A DNA stretch of 64,000 nucleotides. Origin: CBDCUQ01 sp965222835. Lineage in GTDB: Bacteria; Pseudomonadota; Alphaproteobacteria; Rhizobiales; Hyphomicrobiaceae. Each line of letters starts with the position of its first letter. Positions within the stretch are counted from its first letter, which is position 1. Location of the stretch: contig CBDCUQ010000003.1 in assembly GCA_965222835.1 (NCBI GenBank), forward strand, positions 682,001-746,000, written 5' to 3'. Shown one piece after another: positions 35,337 to 43,951 of the stretch. The translations under genes were made by a program, and so were the position numbers. Under the pieces are notes generated by a model, which saw only the letters and a list, made by a program, of their open reading frames with translations, had not been told where the DNA came from and ran no database searches.

Positions 35337-35765
35337 CTACTTGGCGGCGCAGGCGCCCGCGTATTGGGAAAAGACTGGTTCTCCTGCCAGCCCCAGATGG
35401 CGCGAATGGACGGCCGGATACATGTCCGTCTTCGCGTCCTTGTCGTAGATTGTCGTGATATTCCAGAAGCCCTCGGTCGCGACCTCCAGAAAATGATTTG
35501 CGCCGATGGCCCGGGCAATTGCGACTTTGCCGGTCGCGTCGCCTGTGCCGGTTTTGATAAGGGCGCTTTGCGCGTCGAGGTCGATCTCCAAGAACTCAAG
35601 GGTTAAGGCAACCGGGGCCGATTGCTCGTAGCTACCATCTTTGAGCGCCCACGAGGCGCCTGTTTTGAATTCGCAGGCGTAACCGCTCGGACTTTCGCCG
35701 GCCACAGCCTGAATAGACGTTACAGGAAATGCGAGGAAAAAGAGGGAAAGGAAAAACCGTCTCAT
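35337..35765 (-). CDS. Secreted hypothetical protein
   Basis: The 142-residue product has a signal peptide (RRFFLSLFFLAFPVTSIQAVAG) and a mature domain of about 118 residues with two cysteines (YACEFKTGASW near residue 30 and YAGACAAK at the end), which probably form a disulphide. The mature part alternates short strands (LTLEFLEIDLDAQSALIKTG; HFLEVATEGFWNITTIYDKD), suggesting a small beta-rich periplasmic protein. I do not recognise the family with confidence. Confidence 0.7.
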   Translation of the reverse strand: MRRFFLSLFFLAFPVTSIQAVAGESPSGYACEFKTGASWALKDGSYEQSAPVALTLEFLEIDLDAQSALIKTGTGDATGKVAIARAIGANHFLEVATEGFWNITTIYDKDAKTDMYPAVHSRHLGLAGEPVFSQYAGACAAK

Positions 35766-36077
35766 GAGTGCCTCGGTTGAGGAGGGAGTGGATTGGCGCT
35801 ATTGAACCCCGTCACCGGTTCTGGCGCAAGGCGCGGAATTGGTCGACCCCTCTGGTAGAATTCCCCTTAATGTGTTTGAAAAACAGAGGATAAGCCACCG
35901 TTCGGTCAGCTCAAATGGGCCCTTGTTTGGTCATATTGCGCGGCAACATGCGAGGGTGGCGACGGGAGTGTGGCAGGGTACGTCCACGTGTGACCGCTGC
36001 GGTCCACGCGGCGGCGGGTGTGCGCCCGCCCCGCCCATCGGATACAACAGGCAGCGGCTTCAACAACGGACACCACA
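35766..36077. other. Intergenic upstream of tolQ
   Basis: No gene seen. It must contain the divergent promoters of the secreted unknown and of the tol operon. The ybgC thioesterase gene often found before tolQ is not here. Confidence 0.4.
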
Positions 36078-36791
36078 ATGAATCCGGACGGCGTATCTCA
36101 AACAACCCTCACGCCAGCGGCTGGCGGCGTTTCCTTCGTTGATCTGTTTCTCCATGCCTCTTTGACGGTACAGATCGTGATGGTGGCGTTGCTGCTCGCC
36201 TCGATCTGGTCGTGGGCCATCATCATCGAAAAGCTGTTCGTGTTTCGCAGGGCGCGCATCGAAGCGGATCGGTTTGAGCAGACGTTCTGGTCGGGGCAGT
36301 CGCTCGATGAGTTGTACAGCGCGCTCTCTCGCACACGCACGATCAGCATGGCTGCGCTGTTCGTGGCCGCCATGCGAGAGTGGAAGCGATCGGTCGAAGG
36401 CAACATTCGGGCACTCGGCGGTATTCAGCTGCGCGTGGAAAAAGTGATGGACGTCACCATCAGCCGGGAAATGGAGCGGCTCGACCGCCGCCTGTTGTTT
36501 CTCGCGACGGTGGGGGCCACGGCACCGTTCGTCGGCCTCTTCGGCACCGTTTGGGGCATTATGGTGAGCTTCCAGGCCATCGCAATCTCGAAGAATACCA
36601 GCCTTGCGGTGGTGGCGCCCGGCATTGCCGAAGCGCTTTTCGCCACCGCGCTTGGCCTTATGGCGGCCATTCCAGCAGTGATATTCTACAATAAGTTCTC
36701 GGCCGATTCGGCGCAGATCGCGCAACGGCTGGAGGCATTCGCTGATGAGTTTGCGGCAATCGTCTCACGTCAGATCGACGTGAGAAGCTAA
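36078..36791 (+). CDS. tolQ: Tol-Pal system protein TolQ
   Basis: TolQ is the inner-membrane proton-channel subunit that, with TolR, energises TolA. The 237-residue product has three membrane segments: about 25-48 (LTVQIVMVALLLASIWSWAI), about 140-165 (LFLATVGATAPFVGLFGTVW) and about 180-205 (APGIAEALFATALGLMAAIP). The GLFGTVWGIM phrase is the family hallmark. ATG 36078 is chosen because the 20 in-frame residues before it are not conserved. tolR starts 20 bases after its stop. Confidence 0.95.
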   Translation: MNPDGVSQTTLTPAAGGVSFVDLFLHASLTVQIVMVALLLASIWSWAIIIEKLFVFRRARIEADRFEQTFWSGQSLDELYSALSRTRTISMAALFVAAMREWKRSVEGNIRALGGIQLRVEKVMDVTISREMERLDRRLLFLATVGATAPFVGLFGTVWGIMVSFQAIAISKNTSLAVVAPGIAEALFATALGLMAAIPAVIFYNKFSADSAQIAQRLEAFADEFAAIVSRQIDVRS

Positions 36792-36811
36792 GATTTGAGG
36801 ATCGTGCGCTC

Positions 36812-37264
36812 ATGGGTATGAGTCTCAAGGCAGGTGCGGCTGCATCGGGACGGCGACGAAGCCGCGGGTCGCACAAGCATGCGCCAATGAGCGAGATCAA
36901 CGTCACGCCGATGGTCGACGTTATGCTCGTGCTGCTGATCATCTTTATGGTCTCGGCGCCGCTCCTGACTGCAGGACTTCCTGTCGACCTCCCGCAAGCC
37001 AAAGGGCAGCAAACGCAAAGCAAAGACGAGCCTCTTACTGTATCGGTGACCGCAAAAGGCGAGATTGCCATTGGCGAGACAAAGGTTCCGCTCGAAGAGC
37101 TGGCGCCGAAACTCAAAGCGATTTCCAAGAACGGCACCGATCAATTGCTTGTCGTCAAGGCCGATAAGGCGGTGCCGCATGGTACGGTGATGCGCGTCTT
37201 GAGCCGTCTCAATGACGGTGGCTTCAAGCGGCTCACGTTTCTCACGCATGGCGAACCGGAGTAG
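36812..37264 (+). CDS. tolR: Tol-Pal system protein TolR
   Basis: TolR is the ExbD-like partner of TolQ. The 150-residue product has one membrane segment (about 33-55, VDVMLVLLIIFMVSAPLL) with the essential Asp at its start in INVTPMVDVMLVLLIIF, then a periplasmic domain of about 95 residues with DLPQAKG and LLVVKADKAVPHGTVMRVLS. The order tolQ-tolR-tolA-tolB is complete. Confidence 0.95.
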   Translation: MGMSLKAGAAASGRRRSRGSHKHAPMSEINVTPMVDVMLVLLIIFMVSAPLLTAGLPVDLPQAKGQQTQSKDEPLTVSVTAKGEIAIGETKVPLEELAPKLKAISKNGTDQLLVVKADKAVPHGTVMRVLSRLNDGGFKRLTFLTHGEPE

Positions 37265-37275
37265 ATTGATCGACG

Positions 37276-38307
37276 ATGCATCTGGGCCTTGCCCTTTCGT
37301 TTCTTATTCACGCCGGGCTTCTGGCTTGGGCGATATTTATCATGCGGACGACGTCAGAGCTGCCGTCGAATGTGCCAGAACCGATTGCAATCGCAATGAT
37401 CTCGCCATCCGATTTGTTGCGGCTGAAAAAGGGGGATGTGAACGCGAAAGAGCTCGAGGCGAAGGCCACAGAAAAAGAACCTAAGCCACACATTTCCAAG
37501 AAAAAAGCGGAGAAGCCGAAACCTAAGACGGCGCCTGAGCCGCCCGCGCCCGAACCCGAGCCTGTGAAGAAGGAGGCGCCCAAAAAGACAGATCCGATCG
37601 CCGAAAAGATCGCAGCCTTGCCCGAGCCAAAGCCGGGGCCTTCTCCGGAAGAGCTTAAGAAACTCGAAGCAAAGAAGAAGGCCGAGGCAGAGGCCAAAAA
37701 GAAGGCCGAAGAAAAAAAGAAAAAGGCCGAGGAGGCCAAGCGAAAAGCCGAAGCAAAAAAGAAAGCTGAGAAGAAAAAGAAGGCTGAGGCCGCGCGAAAG
37801 AAAAAGCTCGCTGAGGCGAAGAGAAAGAAGGAAGCCGCCAAAAAGAAGAAGGCGGAGGCGGACCGGCTGGCTGCACTGCTCGACAAGGATCCGACGAAAC
37901 GCGGCGCTCCGCAGTCTTCGTCCGAGCCGACAAAACCCACCGACTACAAAGGACCCACGGCAGGCGCCGACAAAGGCAATGACAGTGTCCTATCCGTCCG
38001 TGAACAGGACTTGCTCTTGGGGCGCATCAATGCGCAATTGACACCGTGCTCGAAGATGCCAGGTGGCGGCGGTGGCATCGACACACCACGCGTCACGGTG
38101 CGGTGGCGTCTTCGCCCGGATGGAAGCATCGAAGGCGAGCCAGAAGTGCTTAACCGGCAAGACACACCGCTCTTCCGCATCGCAGCTGATGCGTCCGTCA
38201 ATGCCGTCAAAAAGTGCTCGCCACTCGATCTCCCACAGGACAAATACTCGGCCTGGCAAACGATTACGTGGGACTTCGATTGGCCAAGAATCCTTGGACT
38301 GCGATGA
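37276..38307 (+). CDS. tolA: Cell-envelope protein TolA
   Basis: The 343-residue product has an N-terminal membrane anchor (LGLALSFLIHAGLLAWAIFI), a proline/lysine-rich spacer, then about 100 residues of Lys/Ala/Glu repeats from about 110 to 210 that form a long helix across the periplasm, and a C-terminal domain with two cysteines (LTPCSKMP; VKKCSPLDL) and PRVTVRWRLRPDGSI, the TonB-like pattern that contacts TolB and Pal. It starts 12 bases after tolR. Confidence 0.92.
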   Translation: MHLGLALSFLIHAGLLAWAIFIMRTTSELPSNVPEPIAIAMISPSDLLRLKKGDVNAKELEAKATEKEPKPHISKKKAEKPKPKTAPEPPAPEPEPVKKEAPKKTDPIAEKIAALPEPKPGPSPEELKKLEAKKKAEAEAKKKAEEKKKKAEEAKRKAEAKKKAEKKKKAEAARKKKLAEAKRKKEAAKKKKAEADRLAALLDKDPTKRGAPQSSSEPTKPTDYKGPTAGADKGNDSVLSVREQDLLLGRINAQLTPCSKMPGGGGGIDTPRVTVRWRLRPDGSIEGEPEVLNRQDTPLFRIAADASVNAVKKCSPLDLPQDKYSAWQTITWDFDWPRILGLR

Positions 38308-38353
38308 TCGCCGCGGTTGTCCATCAAATGCGTTACGGAAGCACGAACACTCA

Positions 38354-39886
38354 ATGGCCACCATGCCCTCTTTGACCACACGAGCCGACAGCCGCACCCA
38401 GGTGTCATCTCACTTAGCCCTGCCGACGATTATGGCCGCCGCGGCTTTTTGGACAACGCTTCCGCTCATCCTGTGCCTTGCTGCGATGCTGGCGTGTGCG
38501 GTGCCCGCCGCTGCGCAAAAGGTCGACGACAGCTACAAGGGCCCGCCGCCGCCGGGTGGCGGATTTTCGGGTCAACTTCGTAGAATGGAAGGCAATCCCC
38601 GGCCGCCGCCGGCCGCTCCAAGAGAGGCGGCGCCACGGGGTGGCGTCAATCCGGGCGGGGGCTTACGTGGCACACAGACGCAAGGAACAATCGCGCCCAT
38701 TCCCATTGCGATTCCTTTGTTCCTTTCTGACGATCCGCAGCTTGGCCGCGCCGTCGCCGACGTCGTTTCCAATGACCTTGAGCGCAGCGGGCTTTTTCGT
38801 CCGCTAGATCGTGCCTCGTTTCTTGAAGACGTACGCGACGTGAATGCCGCGCCCCGGTTTCCTGATTGGCGTCAGATTCGCACCGATGCGTTGGCGGTCG
38901 GACGCGTGGTGCGCGGCAGCGGACAGATCATTGCGGACTTCCGGCTTTGGGACGTTGTTTCCGGCAAGCAGCTTGCCGGCCAGCGCTTCGCCACGACGGA
39001 GCGCAACTGGCGGCGCGTCGGCCATCTCATTGCCGATCGAATCTATGAGCAACTCACAGGCGAAAAGGGCTACTTCGACACACGTGTTGTCTTCATCGAC
39101 GAAACGGGCCCCAAAGAACAGCGCGTGAAGCGCCTCGCGATCATGGACCAGGACGGGGCCAACGTTCGACTGCTCACGCAAGGCAAAGAGATCGTTCTGA
39201 CGCCACGCTTTTCGCCGACGAGCCAGCAGGTTGTGTTCATGTCGTATACGCGCGACCAACCGCATGTGTTCTCGATGAACCTCGAGACGGGGCAACGCGC
39301 AAAGGTTGGCGAATTCCCGGGTATGACGTTCGCGCCGCGATTCTCGCCCGACGGGCAGCGCGTGGTCATGAGCTTTCAGTCTGGCGGCAACTCGAGCATC
39401 TACGAAATGGATCTCAGAACACGCCAAACCCGCCGGTTAACCAACGTTCAGGCCATCGATACCGGGCCCTCTTACGCGCCGGATGGACAGCAGATCGTGT
39501 TCGAGTCCGACCGCGCAGGGAGCCAGCAGTTGTATGTGATGAACGCGGACGGCTCGGGAGCGCGCCGGATCAGCTTTGGAGACGGCCGCTATTCCACGCC
39601 AGTCTGGTCGCCGCGTGGCGACTACATCGCGTTTACGAAGCAACTCGCCGGACGGTTCCTGATCGGGGTCATGCGGCCCGACGGTTCGGGTGAACGAATC
39701 CTGACTGAGGGCTACCACAACGAGGGGCCGACATGGGCGCCGAACGGTCGCGTGCTGATGTTCTTCCGGGAGAATCGGAGAGGTCAGGCGCGAATCTATT
39801 CCATCGATTTGACGGGCTATAACGAGCGTGTTGTGCCCACCCCTTCGGGGGCCTCAGACCCCGCCTGGTCCCCCCTCCTGAATTGA
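38354..39886 (+). CDS. tolB: Tol-Pal system beta-propeller protein TolB
   Basis: TolB is a periplasmic protein that links TolA to Pal. The 510-residue product has a signal region (LPLILCLAAMLACAVPAAAQ near 33-52), an N-terminal alpha/beta domain (FLSDDPQLGRAVADVVSNDL) and WD40-like TolB repeats, visible as FSPTSQQVVFMS, FSPDGQRVVMSFQSGG, YAPDGQQIVFESDRAG and WSPRGDYIAFTK. Residues 53-110 are rich in Pro and Gly and look like an added linker. The start at 38354 overlaps no gene; an upstream frame runs inside tolA and is not coding. Confidence 0.94.
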   Translation: MATMPSLTTRADSRTQVSSHLALPTIMAAAAFWTTLPLILCLAAMLACAVPAAAQKVDDSYKGPPPPGGGFSGQLRRMEGNPRPPPAAPREAAPRGGVNPGGGLRGTQTQGTIAPIPIAIPLFLSDDPQLGRAVADVVSNDLERSGLFRPLDRASFLEDVRDVNAAPRFPDWRQIRTDALAVGRVVRGSGQIIADFRLWDVVSGKQLAGQRFATTERNWRRVGHLIADRIYEQLTGEKGYFDTRVVFIDETGPKEQRVKRLAIMDQDGANVRLLTQGKEIVLTPRFSPTSQQVVFMSYTRDQPHVFSMNLETGQRAKVGEFPGMTFAPRFSPDGQRVVMSFQSGGNSSIYEMDLRTRQTRRLTNVQAIDTGPSYAPDGQQIVFESDRAGSQQLYVMNADGSGARRISFGDGRYSTPVWSPRGDYIAFTKQLAGRFLIGVMRPDGSGERILTEGYHNEGPTWAPNGRVLMFFRENRRGQARIYSIDLTGYNERVVPTPSGASDPAWSPLLN

Positions 39887-40063
39887 TACACGGCTTAACC
39901 CGGATTTAAGGGATTTGGCGCCATACTCGGTCATGGGCCCGGCGTATCGGGGCTTTTCGTTTGTGGCGTAAAATCAAGGGCTTCTAGCCCTCGACCCGGT
40001 GTGGGTTGGTGGCTTGCTGTCCCGCAATATCGGCGTGGCATTTTCGCATCTACTGGGGTGGAA

Positions 40064-40087
40064 AACAGAGGTACAACTGCCTCTGTT
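40064..40087. other. Hairpin between tolB and the small lipoproteins
   Basis: Arms AACAGAGG and CCTCTGTT pair perfectly over eight bases with an 8-base loop. A T-poor tail follows, so a terminator is possible but weak; it may instead lie in the leader RNA of the small lipoprotein genes. The rest of 39887-40159 shows another weak GC hairpin (about 39937-39955) with a T-run right after tolB. Confidence 0.35.
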
Positions 40088-40159
40088 CTTGATCTCCGAA
40101 GGCGGTGCCAGTACCCAAATATTCGGCTAGTTGCCGATTAAGCATCAGGAGATAAGACC

Positions 40160-40294
40160 ATGCAGGGTGTTAAGGGGCTGATCGTTCTCTCGGCTGCCAT
40201 CGTGGCTGTTGCTCTCGGCGCTTGCCGCCGCGAGGAAGCTGTTCCGATGAAGCTCGGTGCAGAAGTTCCGACTGCTGCTCAGGCGGCTCGCTAA
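40160..40294 (+). CDS. Small lipoprotein, first tandem copy
   Basis: A 44-residue reading frame begins at ATG 40160, with AGGAG eight bases upstream, and ends at TAA 40294. The product has a short basic start, a hydrophobic stretch (GLIVLSAAIVAVALGAC) and a lipobox Leu-Gly-Ala-Cys, giving a predicted mature lipid-anchored peptide of about 25 residues beginning CRREEAVPMKLGAEVP. It is closely related to the next gene. Their place between tolB and pal suggests an outer-membrane or peptidoglycan-linked role, which is inference. Confidence 0.75.
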   Translation: MQGVKGLIVLSAAIVAVALGACRREEAVPMKLGAEVPTAAQAAR

Positions 40295-40339
40295 TCAATT
40301 CCGGTATAGAAGTCCGGGACAACACAGGAGATGACTACT

Positions 40340-40462
40340 ATGAAGGGCGCAATCGTTCTCGCCGCTGCTATCGTTGCTGTCGCTCTCGGCGCTTGCCGCC
40401 GCGAGGAAGCTGTACCGATGAAGCTCGGCGCTGAGCTTCCGGCCGCTGCTGACGTCCGCTAA
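40340..40462 (+). CDS. Small lipoprotein, second tandem copy
   Basis: A 40-residue frame from ATG 40340 (AGGAG seven bases upstream) to TAA 40462. It shares with its neighbour the stretch AAIVAVALGAC and then CRREEAVPMKLGAE, differing mainly at both ends. The gene pair is separated by 45 bases whose ribosome sites are also alike, so this is a tandem duplication kept under selection. A terminator hairpin follows at 40512. No homologue is known to me. Confidence 0.75.
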   Translation: MKGAIVLAAAIVAVALGACRREEAVPMKLGAELPAAADVR

Positions 40463-40856
40463 AACGGACTTCTACGGCTACACCCCTGGTTCTTCCTGGG
40501 GTGCGAAACACAAGACCGGGTTGCTTCCGTTTCGGACGGTAGCACTCCGGTCTTTCTTGTTTTGGGATCCCTTTGCTTCGCCTTTGGCCGCTTAGGGCGG
40601 CAGGTTGCCCCGGCGATGTCGGTCGTTGTCGTTGGGCGCACGCGATCGCCAGGTACCCAAAACGCCCAATGCCGCGCGTGATTCTGTGCCCTCGTGTCAC
40701 GCCCCAAGAATCGTGGAAATTGGTGGATCGATTGGTCTTTTGGGCGCAGGGGCGGCCACAATTTGGTACGAACGCTGGGTTAACCCGTCTCAGATTAAGC
40801 GAATTTTGCGCAGGGCTCGCCGTAGGGCTGCTTTGCGCCGCCAGGGGAATACTTGA
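40463..40856. other. Intergenic between small lipoproteins and pal
   Basis: The left third carries a CACCCC/GGGGTG hairpin (about 40481-40503) and the terminator at 40512-40562. The rest shows a plus-strand frame ending at 40856, directly before the pal start; its last 50 codons would give a hydrophobic segment and a basic tail (KRILRRARRRAALRR). It has no clear ribosome site and was not called. Confidence 0.4.
40512..40562 (+). terminator. Terminator after the small lipoprotein pair
   Basis: Outer arms AAGACCGG (40512-40519) and CCGGTCTT (40547-40554) enclose a second small hairpin and are followed by TCTTGTTTT. It follows the second lipoprotein stop by 50 bases. Confidence 0.7.
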
Positions 40857-41366
40857 ATGGCCAGTTGGACACGAGCAGCACGCATGGCTTGCGCAGCTTT
40901 CTGCGCAGCGGCGGCTCTTGTGCTGGGCGCATGCGCGAACCAGGAGAATTCACCCAATGCCTCGCTTGCTGCAGACGGCAAGGGACCAATCAAACCAGGA
41001 TCGAATCGCGATTTCTCCGTCAACGTTGGTGATCTCGTCTACTTTGCCTCGGACAGCTCGGATTTGACACCTGACGCCCAGGGCACACTCAGGAAGCAGG
41101 TGCAGTGGCTGCGCCAGTACCCCACCTTCACCGTGACCATTGAAGGGCATGCGGACGAACGCGGTACCCGGGAATACAACATTGCGCTTGGTGCGCGCCG
41201 GGCGACGTCGGTTAAGAACTTTCTTGCCCGGAGCGGAATCAAATCCTCGCGCATTCGAACCATCTCGTATGGCAAGGAACGGCCCGTCGCCGTCTGTGAC
41301 GACATTACTTGCTGGTCTCAGAACAGACGGGCGCAAACTGTGCTCAACAGCCGGGCCGCATCCTGA
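40857..41366 (+). CDS. pal: Peptidoglycan-associated lipoprotein Pal
   Basis: Pal anchors the outer membrane to peptidoglycan and completes Tol-Pal. The 169-residue product has a signal with lipobox ALVLGAC (Cys26), a short linker and an OmpA-like domain: VYFASDSSDLTPDAQGTL, the peptidoglycan-binding IEGHADERGTREYNIALG and ARRATSVKNFLARSG. The lipobox is the same Leu-Gly-Ala-Cys as in the small lipoproteins upstream. The ybgF gene that commonly follows is absent; a uracil-DNA glycosylase-family gene follows instead. Confidence 0.95.
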   Translation: MASWTRAARMACAAFCAAAALVLGACANQENSPNASLAADGKGPIKPGSNRDFSVNVGDLVYFASDSSDLTPDAQGTLRKQVQWLRQYPTFTVTIEGHADERGTREYNIALGARRATSVKNFLARSGIKSSRIRTISYGKERPVAVCDDITCWSQNRRAQTVLNSRAAS

Positions 41367-41520
41367 GACGCCTTCTGGGGTGCACGAACGGACCGTGAGC
41401 CGGACAATTGCGGATGTCGGGTTTGAAGGCTGTTCTATCGGTCTTGTCGTTTCGTCGTGATGCTGTGGCGATGCCTGATTCGTCGCCACCTATTTTGTTC
41501 GCCAAGTCTTACGTTGCGTG

Positions 41521-42135
41521 ATGGCAGACCCCCTACAAAGGCTCGTCTCGGAGATTAGGGCGTGCCGGCTCTGTATAGAGCAGCCGCGGGGGGCGCCGCT
41601 GCCGCACGATCCGCGTCCCGTCTTGCGCGTGAGCCCCAGCGCACGCCTGTGTATCGCCGGGCAGGCCCCCGGGACACGGGTCCACGCCTCGGGCGTCCCC
41701 TTCAGCGATCCCTCCGGTGACAGGCTGCGGGCTTGGATGGGGGTTACTTCCGAGGACTTCTACGACTCGAACCGTATCGCCATTGTTCCTATGGGTTTTT
41801 GCTTTCCGGGCCTCGATGACAAGGGTGGAGATCTGCCGCCGCGTCCCGAATGCGCAGAGCGCTGGCGCAGGGCGCTGTTTGAGCGGCTTGAGCAGATCGA
41901 TCTTGTCCTACTGGTCGGGCACTACGCACAATCCTGGCACCTCGGCGCGCTGAAACAGAAGACGCTGACTGAAACGGTGCGCTCCTGGCGGTCCATACTC
42001 GAGGCCACCCAAAAACCGCGTTACTTACCGTTGCCGCATCCCTCCTGGCGGAACAACGCCTGGATTCGTAAGAACCCATGGTTTGAAGCGGAACTTGTAC
42101 CGCAACTGCGGCGCGAAGTTCGTGCCTTGATCTAG
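41521..42135 (+). CDS. Uracil-DNA glycosylase family protein
   Basis: The 204-residue product has the family motif A IAGQAPGTRVHASGVPFSDP near residue 43 and motif B LPLPHPSWRNNAW near 170. Proteins with this pattern belong to the family 4/5-like glycosylases, but only the CRLC cysteine pair of a possible iron-sulphur site is seen, so activity on uracil is not certain. GTG 41518 lies one codon upstream; ATG 41521 is used. Stand-alone gene. Confidence 0.85.
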   Translation: MADPLQRLVSEIRACRLCIEQPRGAPLPHDPRPVLRVSPSARLCIAGQAPGTRVHASGVPFSDPSGDRLRAWMGVTSEDFYDSNRIAIVPMGFCFPGLDDKGGDLPPRPECAERWRRALFERLEQIDLVLLVGHYAQSWHLGALKQKTLTETVRSWRSILEATQKPRYLPLPHPSWRNNAWIRKNPWFEAELVPQLRREVRALI

Positions 42136-42246
42136 AGTGCCGGATTAGAAACTAATACCATTTCCTGCTTGTGTGCGGGCGCAATGGAAAATAATTGTTG
42201 TTGAAGCTCCCGATTTCAAGAATGCGATTCTGCTGAGGGCACACCC

Positions 42247-42741
42247 ATGCTCGACGAAATGGACGTCAAGATCCTGCGTATTCTGCAGGAGGACTGTACC
42301 CGGCCTGTGGCCGATATCGGCAAGGAGGTGGGGCTATCGACCACACCATGCTGGCGGCGGATGCAGAAGCTGGAGGAGCTCGGTGTCATCCGGAGGCGTG
42401 TGGCGCTTCTCGATGCGGCCCAGGTCAACGCGGGTGTCACAGTGTTCGTGTCCGTCAAGACGGACAAACACAATCTGGCCTGGTTGGAAAAGTTCCATGC
42501 TGCCGTTACCGACCTCCCCGAAGTGGTCGAGGCGTACCGTATGTCCGGCGATATCGACTATCTGCTGCGCGTCGCCGTTCCCGATATTGCGGCGTACGAC
42601 GCATTCTACAAGAAGCTTGTGAGTCGGATCGACATCGCCAAGGTCTCGTCTGCGTTTGCGATGGAGCAGATGAAGTACACGACGGCGCTGCCGCTGCAAT
42701 ACGCGCGCGCACCTGGAGAGAAGCGGTCGCAGAAATCATAG
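42247..42741 (+). CDS. Lrp/AsnC-family transcriptional regulator
   Basis: The 164-residue product has the helix-turn-helix LDEMDVKILRILQEDCTRPV and IGKEVGLSTTPCWRRMQKLE, then a ligand-binding RAM domain (VFVSVKTDKHNLAWLEKFHA; GDIDYLLRVAVPDIAAYDAF). Lrp-type proteins sense amino acids and act as octamers. GAGGG precedes ATG by eight bases. It converges with the glycan cluster (31 bases between stops), so it does not read into it; regulation of that cluster is possible but unshown. Confidence 0.93.
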   Translation: MLDEMDVKILRILQEDCTRPVADIGKEVGLSTTPCWRRMQKLEELGVIRRRVALLDAAQVNAGVTVFVSVKTDKHNLAWLEKFHAAVTDLPEVVEAYRMSGDIDYLLRVAVPDIAAYDAFYKKLVSRIDIAKVSSAFAMEQMKYTTALPLQYARAPGEKRSQKS

Positions 42742-42772
42742 CTTTACATGTCTGGCCGTCGCATGGGTCCAC

Positions 42773-43948
42773 TTATCTTGTGGCGCGGCCAGCGATGTCA
42801 CGCAGCGTGTCGCAGGTCCGGCTGATGTGGTCCTCGGTCAGGGTGGGGTGCACGAGGAACATCAGGCTGGTTTCGCCGAGTTCGCGGGCAACCGGCAATG
42901 GGTTCGCCGGGCGCCAGCCTGTGCCATCGAAGGCCTTTTCGCGGTAGACCTCGGGACAGATCCCGGAATAGCAGGGCACGCCGGTTGCCATGATCTCGGA
43001 CATGATGCGGTCGCGGCTCCACCCCGCGGCAAGTGCGTTTGGTTCCACAAAGATGTAGCATTTGTAGCAGGCATGGTCGGCCCAGCATGGCACCGCGGGA
43101 ACGCGAAAGGCGGACAGTCTGCGGGCTGCCTCCCAGATGCGATTGGCATTGGCTAAGCGCGCCGTATGCCACGCCGGCATGACACTCAACTGTATGCGCC
43201 CTATGGCTGCCTGTATCTCGAGCATGCGGTAATTCGATCCGAAGCCATCGTGCAGCCACCTGTAGCCCGGGGCGTGGTCGGTCTCGTAAACCGCCGCGTA
43301 GTTTTTCCCGTGATCTTTGCCGGCCCACAAGCGACGCCAGAGCTGCTCGTCACTCGTAGTCACCATGCCGCCTTCGCCGCCGGTCGTCATGATCTTATCC
43401 TGACAGAACGACCAGCCGGCGGCCCGCCCCAGCGACCCCACGGGGCGGTCCTTGTAGCGGGCGCCGTGGGCTTGGGCGCAGTCTTCGATGACGAAGAGAG
43501 ATTTCTGCTCGGCCAGGTCGAGGATCGGGTCCATGTCGCAGGGCAGGCCGGCAAGATGTACGGCCATGATGCCTTTGGTGCGCGGTGTCAGAACGCGCGC
43601 AATCGTTTCCGCCGTGATGTTTTGCGTGTCCCGGTCGACGTCGGCAAAGACCGGGACGGCGCCGGCTTTGACGATGCTTGAGGCAGACGCAATGAACGTT
43701 CTGGGGGTGACGACAACTTCATCGCCCGGTTTGAGGTCGAGGCTCTCAAGAACCAGCTCAAGCGCCAGTGTTCCATTGGCAAGGGCGACAGCGTGGCGCG
43801 TCCCTGTCCAACGGGCGAAGTCCTGCTCGAAGGCCCGGCCTTCCTCTCCGGTCCAGTAGTTGACGCGGTTCGACAGGAGGACGCGCTGGATGGCCTCGGC
43901 TTCCTCGTCAGTATAGGAGGGCCACGGCGGAAAAGCGGTTCCAAGCAT
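42773..43948 (-). CDS. DegT/DnrJ/EryC1 aminotransferase, PglE-like
   Basis: PLP-dependent sugar aminotransferases of this family make amino sugars from keto-UDP-sugars. The 391-residue product has catalytic Lys185 in FCQDKIMTTGGEGGM and AVALANGTLALELVLE, EDCAQAHGARYKD, all family landmarks. The variant QDKIMTTGGEGG occurs in enzymes acting at C4 of UDP-sugars such as PglE/PerA types. It is the last gene of the minus-strand glycan operon, three bases after the PglD-like gene, which supports a bacillosamine-like product. Confidence 0.88.
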   Translation of the reverse strand: MLGTAFPPWPSYTDEEAEAIQRVLLSNRVNYWTGEEGRAFEQDFARWTGTRHAVALANGTLALELVLESLDLKPGDEVVVTPRTFIASASSIVKAGAVPVFADVDRDTQNITAETIARVLTPRTKGIMAVHLAGLPCDMDPILDLAEQKSLFVIEDCAQAHGARYKDRPVGSLGRAAGWSFCQDKIMTTGGEGGMVTTSDEQLWRRLWAGKDHGKNYAAVYETDHAPGYRWLHDGFGSNYRMLEIQAAIGRIQLSVMPAWHTARLANANRIWEAARRLSAFRVPAVPCWADHACYKCYIFVEPNALAAGWSRDRIMSEIMATGVPCYSGICPEVYREKAFDGTGWRPANPLPVARELGETSLMFLVHPTLTEDHISRTCDTLRDIAGRATR

Positions 43949-43951
43949 GGC

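Noticed and set aside
40605..40856. A plus-strand frame ending just before pal, with a hydrophobic segment and basic tail
   Set aside because: It has no ribosome site, lies partly after a terminator without a visible promoter, and its first half is not protein-like. It stays possible but unsupported.
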